Assembly (NCBI GenBank): GCA_903916205.1
Contig: CAIWVX010000148.1
Span: 1-11,244 of the forward strand
Length of the DNA: 11,244 bases
Reading direction: 5' to 3'
Source of the DNA: an uncultured beta proteobacterium
GTDB lineage: Bacteria > Pseudomonadota > Gammaproteobacteria > Burkholderiales > Rhodocyclaceae
The notes under the pieces are model-generated. The model did not search any database and was not told where the DNA came from. It was given only the letters and a program-made list of their open reading frames with translations. Of the stretch, positions 7,504 through 11,244 are shown piece after piece; the stretch's first letter is position 1; the number at the start of each line of letters is the position of its first letter. Made by a program: the position numbers and the translations under genes.

Positions 7504-8124
7504 ATGAAACGAACGCGAACAAGTAATGCCTGGTTACGCGAGCACGTCAATGATCCTTATGTGCAGCGTGCTCGGGCTGAAGGTTATCGTTCTCGCGCTT
7601 CATACAAGTTGATGGAAATTGATGATCGCGATCACCTGATTCGTTCCGGTGAGGTGGTCGTGGATCTCGGAGCAACTCCCGGCGGATGGTCACAAGTGGC
7701 GGCTAAACGGATGAAGGCCAAGGGGCGGGTGATTGCTTTGGATCTTCTGGAAATGGAACCCTTGCACGGGGTCGATTTTATTCAGGGAGATTTTCGCGAT
7801 CAAAGTGTGTTGACTCAACTTGAAATGCTGCTGGCGGGCGAGAAGGTCGGGCTTGTACTTTCGGACATGGCCCCCAATATCTCCGGTGTTCTACTTTCCG
7901 ATCAGGCACGGGTCATTCATCTGGCTGAACTGTGTCTGGAGTTTTCTCGGATCTGGTTGAAACCCGATGGGGCTTTACTGGTCAAAGTTTTCCAAGGTCA
8001 TGGTTTTGAGGAATTTGTCCGCGAAATGCGTTTGATCTTTAAGACGGTTGCATCGCGTAAACCGGATGCCTCTAGGGATCGAAGTGCTGAGGTGTATCTA
8101 CTCGGCAAAGGCTTAAAAAATTGA
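7504..8124 (+). CDS. rlmE: 23S rRNA 2'-O-methyltransferase (U2552)
   Basis: RlmE (FtsJ/RrmJ) uses S-adenosylmethionine to methylate the 2'-OH of U2552 in 23S rRNA, a late step in 50S maturation. The protein has 206 residues (E. coli 209) and a single Rossmann-type methyltransferase domain. The SAM-binding motif is [13 protein letters not shown] (52-64). The catalytic tetrad K-D-K-E is Lys35, Asp121 (in [10 protein letters not shown]), Lys161 (LLVKVFQG) and Glu196 (SAEVYLLG), each exactly 3 below E. coli numbering. The ATG at 7504 has only a weak upstream GAG as ribosome binding site, but no better start exists. It diverges from yhbY and precedes ftsH by 124 bases, the same rlmE-ftsH order as in E. 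coli. Confidence 0.96.
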   Translation: MKRTRTSNAWLREHVNDPYVQRARAEGYRSRASYKLMEIDDRDHLIRSGEVVVDLGATPGGWSQVAAKRMKAKGRVIALDLLEMEPLHGVDFIQGDFRDQSVLTQLEMLLAGEKVGLVLSDMAPNISGVLLSDQARVIHLAELCLEFSRIWLKPDGALLVKVFQGHGFEEFVREMRLIFKTVASRKPDASRDRSAEVYLLGKGLKN

Positions 8125-8175
8125 ATAGCGTTTATTGGGCCGGTGTTTGCGCTGTCTGATTCGAGTTAGAAGGTT

Positions 8176-8181
8176 TAGAAT
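8176..8181 (+). promoter_or_regulatory. Possible -10 element for ftsH
   Basis: TAGAAT matches the sigma70 -10 consensus at 5 of 6 positions, but no good -35 element is seen 16-18 bases upstream. A start near 8188 would give an ftsH leader of about 60 bases containing the palindrome at 8208-8224. No heat-shock (sigma32) promoter was recognised. Confidence 0.25.
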
Positions 8182-8207
8182 CCTATCTTTCAGTCTTAAA
8201 TAGCCTT

Positions 8208-8224
8208 TTCAGGAATTTCCTGAA
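8208..8224 (+). promoter_or_regulatory. Perfect palindrome in the ftsH leader
   Basis: TTCAGGAA and TTCCTGAA are perfect inverse copies separated by a single T. The structure can be extended as RNA by pairing CCTT (8204-8207) with AAGG (8223-8226) as an alternative register. It ends 24 bases before the ftsH start and 12 before its ribosome binding site. It could be a regulator's operator, an mRNA hairpin controlling translation, or a weak terminator of rlmE without a T-tract. Confidence 0.4.
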
Positions 8225-8236
8225 GGGCAACGAAAA

Positions 8237-8241
8237 AGAGG
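8237..8241 (+). promoter_or_regulatory. Ribosome binding site choosing the TTG start of ftsH
   Basis: AGAGG lies 7 bases before TTG at 8249 and 16 bases before the next in-frame ATG at 8258. Spacing favours the TTG, giving an N-terminus of [11 protein letters not shown]. Confidence 0.65.
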
Positions 8242-8248
8242 TACTGCA

Positions 8249-10132
8249 TTGAATAACATGTTTAAAAATATGGCGGTATGGCTAGTGATCGGTCTGGTAC
8301 TGATGACCGTCTTTAACCAGTTCAATACCCGTCAGGCACCTCAGGCTTCGATGGAATATTCGCAATTCATGGAAGAAGTCGGCAGTGGCTCCATAACCAA
8401 AGTGGTCATTGAGGGGCGGGTGCTCAAGGCCACAACGGCGGATGGTCGTAAATTAACGTCCTACGCACCGCCGGATCTCTGGATGGTTTCCGATCTGCTC
8501 AAACATGGCGTCAAAGTTGAAGCCCGTCCTGAAGAAGAGCAGTCTTTCCTGATGAATATTTTCGTCAGTTGGTTCCCGATGTTGTTGCTCATTGGTGTTT
8601 GGATATTCTTCATGCGCCAGATGCAAGGTGGCGGTAAAGGCGGAGCCTTTTCTTTCGGTAAAAGCAAAGCGCGCTTGCTCGATGAATCGACCAACAGCAT
8701 CAGCTTTGCTGACGTGGCGGGTTGTGATGAAGCCAAGGAAGAGGTTTCTGAACTGGTCGATTTTCTGCGTGATCCGACCAAGTTCCAGAAATTGGGCGGA
8801 CGGATTCCGAAAGGCGTGTTGCTAGTCGGTAATCCGGGGACGGGTAAAACACTGCTGGCCAAGGCGATTGCCGGTGAAGCCAAGGTGCCGTTCTTCTCGA
8901 TCTCCGGTTCCGATTTCGTTGAAATGTTTGTCGGTGTCGGTGCCGCACGGGTACGTGACATGTTTGAAAACGCCAAGAAACATGCGCCATGTATTATCTT
9001 TATTGATGAGTTAGATGCCGTGGGGCGTCAGCGTGGTGCCGGTCTGGGCGGCGGGAATGATGAGCGCGAACAAACCTTGAACCAAATGCTGGTTGAGATG
9101 GACGGTTTTGAAGGCAGTGTCGGGGTCATCGTGATTGCGGCAACTAACCGTCCTGATGTGCTTGATCCAGCGCTAATGCGTCCAGGTCGTTTTGACCGTC
9201 AGGTCGTTGTTCCGCTGCCGGACATTCGTGGTCGCGAGCAAATTCTCGTTGTACATATGCGCAAAGTACCCTTGTCGCCTGACGTCAAGGCGGACATTCT
9301 GGCACGCGGAACACCGGGGATGTCCGGGGCCGATCTAGCCAATCTGGTCAATGAGGCCGCCTTGTTTGCGGCTAGAGCGAGCAAGCGTCTAGTGGACATG
9401 GATGACTTCGAGAAAGCTAAAGACAAGATCCTGATGGGTGCCGAGCGTCGCAGCATGGTCATGAACGAAGAAGAAAAGCGTAATACGGCGTATCACGAGT
9501 CGGGACATGCCGTGGTTGCCAAGCTGGTACCTAAATCTGATCCGGTGCATAAGGTCACCATCATTCCGCGCGGTCGAGCCTTGGGCTTGACCATGCAATT
9601 GCCGGAAGAAGACCGTTATGCCTATGACCGTGTTTATCTGATGAGCCGCATTGCCGTGCTGTTTGGCGGTCGTATTGCTGAAGAGCTATTCATGCATCAG
9701 ATGACCACCGGTGCGTCCAATGACTTTGAGCGGGCCACCCAAATGGCGCGTGACATGGTCACGCGCTACGGCATGTCTGATGCATTAGGGCCGATGGTCT
9801 ATGGTGAAAATGAAGGCGAAGTCTTCCTCGGACGCTCGGTGACAACACACAAGAATATGTCGGAAACGACGATGCAGAAGGTGGATGCGGAAATCCGCCG
9901 CATTATTGACGAGCAATATGCCCTAGCGCGTAAGCTGCTCGAAGAGAACCGCGACAAGGTTGAAGCCATGACGGCGGCCTTGCTTGAACTTGAAACCATC
10001 GACGCCGACCAGATCAACGACATCATGGAAGGCAAGCCGCCAAGGCCACCCCGGCAACCTTTGCCGCGAGCCGATAGCGCCGAAGACACCCCACCGCCGG
10101 ATGCCGCACCAAGCGCTGCCGCCACCGCCTGA
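8249..10132 (+). CDS. ftsH: ATP-dependent zinc metalloprotease FtsH
   Basis: FtsH is the hexameric inner-membrane AAA+ protease that degrades unstable regulators and misassembled membrane proteins. It has 627 residues. Transmembrane helix 1 is about 8-24, a periplasmic domain follows, and helix 2 is about 107-122 ([13 protein letters not shown]). The AAA domain has Walker A GNPGTGKT (194-201), the pore motif MFVGVG (226-231), Walker B IIFIDE (249-254) and arginine fingers Arg314 and Arg317 in RPGRFDR. The protease domain has HESGH (416-420) with His416 and His420 as zinc ligands and Asp492 in TGASND as the third. The C-terminal tail (about 596-627) is rich in Pro and Ala. Oddity: Walker A normally reads GPPGTGKT in FtsH, so Asn195 replaces a near-invariant Pro, although the GxxxxGK[ST] pattern is kept. 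The start is TTG. Confidence 0.98.
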   Translation: MNNMFKNMAVWLVIGLVLMTVFNQFNTRQAPQASMEYSQFMEEVGSGSITKVVIEGRVLKATTADGRKLTSYAPPDLWMVSDLLKHGVKVEARPEEEQSFLMNIFVSWFPMLLLIGVWIFFMRQMQGGGKGGAFSFGKSKARLLDESTNSISFADVAGCDEAKEEVSELVDFLRDPTKFQKLGGRIPKGVLLVGNPGTGKTLLAKAIAGEAKVPFFSISGSDFVEMFVGVGAARVRDMFENAKKHAPCIIFIDELDAVGRQRGAGLGGGNDEREQTLNQMLVEMDGFEGSVGVIVIAATNRPDVLDPALMRPGRFDRQVVVPLPDIRGREQILVVHMRKVPLSPDVKADILARGTPGMSGADLANLVNEAALFAARASKRLVDMDDFEKAKDKILMGAERRSMVMNEEEKRNTAYHESGHAVVAKLVPKSDPVHKVTIIPRGRALGLTMQLPEEDRYAYDRVYLMSRIAVLFGGRIAEELFMHQMTTGASNDFERATQMARDMVTRYGMSDALGPMVYGENEGEVFLGRSVTTHKNMSETTMQKVDAEIRRIIDEQYALARKLLEENRDKVEAMTAALLELETIDADQINDIMEGKPPRPPRQPLPRADSAEDTPPPDAAPSAAATA

Positions 10133-10145
10133 GTCCGCTGACTCA
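10130..10145 (+). other. Small stem-loop spanning the ftsH stop codon
   Basis: TGAGTC (10130-10135, including the TGA stop) and GACTCA (10140-10145) pair perfectly around a 4-base loop. It sits immediately before the intrinsic terminator and may stabilise the 3' end. It could also be a chance structure. Confidence 0.35.
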
Positions 10146-10151
10146 AACTAG

Positions 10152-10176
10152 GCCGGGGAATTTTCCCGGCTTTTTT
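10152..10176 (+). terminator. Intrinsic terminator between ftsH and folP
   Basis: GCCGGG (10152-10157) pairs with CCCGGC (10165-10170), extended by one G-T and A-T pairs around a small AT loop, and is followed by six T residues at 10171-10176. This is a textbook intrinsic terminator, 20 bases after the ftsH stop and 13 before the folP start. It suggests that folP is expressed by partial read-through or from its own promoter inside ftsH. Confidence 0.85.
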
Positions 10177-10189
10177 ACGCCAAGGTTTT

Positions 10190-11008
10190 ATGCTTCGTTG
10201 TGGAAAATTTAAGCTGACGTTGAATCATCCTCTGATTATGGGGATCGTCAACCTGACAGCCGACTCGTTCTCTGGCGACGGTTTGGACAGTGATTGCCAG
10301 CGGGCCATCGCCCATGCCTGGCACCAGATTGAAGCCGGGGCCGATTTGCTTGATCTGGGCGCAGAGTCATCACGCCCCGGAGCCATTCCAGTGACCACGG
10401 AAGAAGAGTTGAAACGCCTGCTGCCGGTGCTTGATGCTTTGCGTGATTGTGGCGTGCCACTTTCCGTTGATACCTATAAGCCGGAAGTGATGCGCGCCGT
10501 CCTTGATCATGGGGCGTCGATGATTAATGACATCTACGCTCTTCGCCTTTCGGGCGCACTGGAGGCTGTGGCGACCAGTGATTGTGCGGTGTGCCTTATG
10601 CACATGCAGGGCGAGCCGCTGAATATGCAAAAAACCCCGGTCTATACCGATGTGTTTGGTGAGGTACGCGATTTTCTGGCTAACCGAGTGCAAGCATCGC
10701 TTTCCGCTGGGATCGCGGCAGAACGACTGCTGCTCGATCCGGGCTTCGGTTTTGGTAAAACGCTTGAACATAACCTTGTGCTTTTACGTCACCTTGAAGC
10801 GCTTTCTATTAACGGGTTGCCCTTACTTGCCGGCATTTCACGCAAGTCAATGTTGGGAACGATTACCGGTCGTCCTGTAGAACAACGTTTAGCCGGCAGC
10901 CTTTCAGCCGCCTTGTTGGCGGCGCAGCAGGGCGCACATATTTTGCGCGTGCATGACGTGGCCGAAACCCGCGATGCCCTGGCTGTTTGGCAGGCGTTCA
11001 CAGGCTAA
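10190..11008 (+). CDS. folP: Dihydropteroate synthase
   Basis: FolP joins p-aminobenzoate to dihydropterin pyrophosphate to form dihydropteroate in folate synthesis; it is the sulfonamide target. The protein has 272 residues (E. coli 282) and forms a TIM barrel. Key residues are present: Asn21 in MGIVNLTADSF, Asp94 in SVDTYKPEV, Asn113 in MINDI, Asp183 in LLDPGFGFGK, Lys219 in GISRKSM, and Arg253 and His255 in LRVHDV. Oddities: loop 1 reads NLTADSFSGDG where the family normally has N-V-T-P-D-S-F, so the Pro (E. coli Pro25) is Ala24; loop 2 reads GAESSRPG instead of GGESTRPG, keeping the Pro that is altered in some resistant mutants. The ATG has AAGG 4 bases upstream. The usual next gene, glmM, is not found. 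Confidence 0.97.
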   Translation: MLRCGKFKLTLNHPLIMGIVNLTADSFSGDGLDSDCQRAIAHAWHQIEAGADLLDLGAESSRPGAIPVTTEEELKRLLPVLDALRDCGVPLSVDTYKPEVMRAVLDHGASMINDIYALRLSGALEAVATSDCAVCLMHMQGEPLNMQKTPVYTDVFGEVRDFLANRVQASLSAGIAAERLLLDPGFGFGKTLEHNLVLLRHLEALSINGLPLLAGISRKSMLGTITGRPVEQRLAGSLSAALLAAQQGAHILRVHDVAETRDALAVWQAFTG

Positions 11009-11207
11009 TTAAAGGGCGTTTCACGTTGGAAGCGTGCGTAGCGCACCGTTTGAAATGTGAGCGACAGCGTGCGCAGAAAATCCTGCGCCCCCTTGGATTA
11101 TTTTTGCAGTTCACGGCGTAGATGAAAACTGCAAAGCTGCACTATGGCGAGCGTGAAAATTGAGAAATTCACAGTCTCTGAGATACTCCCGTAGAAAGGC
11201 TTGATAT
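11009..11207. other. Intergenic region after folP with three hairpins
   Basis: There is no supported gene here. Three inverted repeats follow each other. GTGCG/CGCAC spans 11034-11046. GCGCAG/CTGCGC spans 11071-11088 with an AAAATC loop. TTTGCAGTT/AACTGCAAA spans 11103-11135, with 9-base perfect arms. The second, followed by a C-run and later a T-run (11101-11105), may terminate folP. AGCGTGCG is repeated directly at 11031-11038 and 11066-11073. The cluster may belong to the flank or subterminal region of the neighbouring insertion sequence. Confidence 0.45.
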
Positions 11208-11244
11208 CACTGCTGTCCGGTTAAAAATCGAATAGATTCAGTTG
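11208..11244 (-). mobile_element. Probable end of an IS4-like insertion sequence, runs off the right edge
   Basis: On the minus strand the last bases read QLNLFDF followed by TAA (11221-11223) and then CCGGACAGCAGTG down to 11208. Both the short hydrophobic C-terminus and the 'TAA CCGGACAGCAGTG' junction resemble what I remember of IS4-family transposases with a DUF4372 domain and their nearby element ends. Only seven codons are visible, so this rests on recalled pattern and position. It would explain why glmM does not follow folP. The exact terminal inverted repeat cannot be fixed from here. Confidence 0.4.

Noticed and set aside
7325..7507. Short plus-strand open frame antisense to yhbY
   Set aside because: It lies opposite the well-supported CRM-domain gene and ends at the rlmE start; no product recognised.
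11098..11220. Minus-strand frame that stays open after the IS-like stop (about 40 codons)
   Set aside because: It has no start codon and no recognisable motif, and it contains the perfect hairpin at 11103-11135; probably chance.
1..11244. CRISPR array, tRNA, rRNA or novel defence system
   Set aside because: I saw no regularly spaced repeats, no tRNA-like or rRNA sequence, and no defence-type gene cluster.

Overview
The window looks like a chromosomal segment of a betaproteobacterium. The main evidence is gene order: carA-carB-greA on the plus strand, then yhbY on the minus strand, then rlmE-ftsH-folP on the plus strand. From memory this is a standard betaproteobacterial neighbourhood, in which dapB usually precedes carA, a small DUF4149 gene often sits between greA and yhbY, and glmM follows folP. 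All three of those neighbours are missing here. I cannot name the genus; Rhodocyclales or Nitrosomonadales would fit.

Layout. 1-197: AT-rich left edge with no supported gene, ending in a small hairpin and a strong ribosome binding site. 198-1680: two co-directional envelope genes, an LpoB-like outer-membrane lipoprotein and a secreted protein of probable CsgG/LpoB-like type with a Ser/Arg-rich insert. 1681-2085: a 405-base stretch without an intact gene. Its first half, on the minus strand, encodes the degraded C-terminus of what looks like an ISL3-type transposase. Its second half holds a strong hairpin just before carA. 2086-6444: carA and carB, the two subunits of carbamoyl-phosphate synthetase, 3 bases apart. 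6511-6987: greA. 6988-7105: a convergent gap with a CACGAAG-type repeat. 7106-7459 (minus): yhbY. 7504-8124: rlmE. 8249-10132: ftsH, with a palindrome in its leader and an intrinsic terminator after it. 10190-11008: folP. 11009-11244: intergenic hairpins, then what appears to be the tail of an IS4-like insertion sequence, minus strand, running off the right edge.

How the genes fit together. CarAB makes carbamoyl phosphate for pyrimidine and arginine synthesis. GreA rescues backtracked RNA polymerase. YhbY and RlmE act on the large ribosomal subunit. FtsH is the membrane AAA+ protease, and in E. coli it sits directly downstream of rlmE as it does here. FolP makes dihydropteroate for folate. 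All the core enzymes keep their expected catalytic residues. Two substitutions in usually invariant loops stand out: FtsH Walker A reads GNPGTGKT and FolP loop 1 reads NLTADSF.

I do not see a new defence or biosynthetic system. The most interesting structure is that this conserved housekeeping block is bracketed by mobile-element traces, a decayed transposase before carA and an IS end after folP, exactly where the usual neighbours are missing. The LpoB-like pair on the left may have arrived by the same rearrangement.
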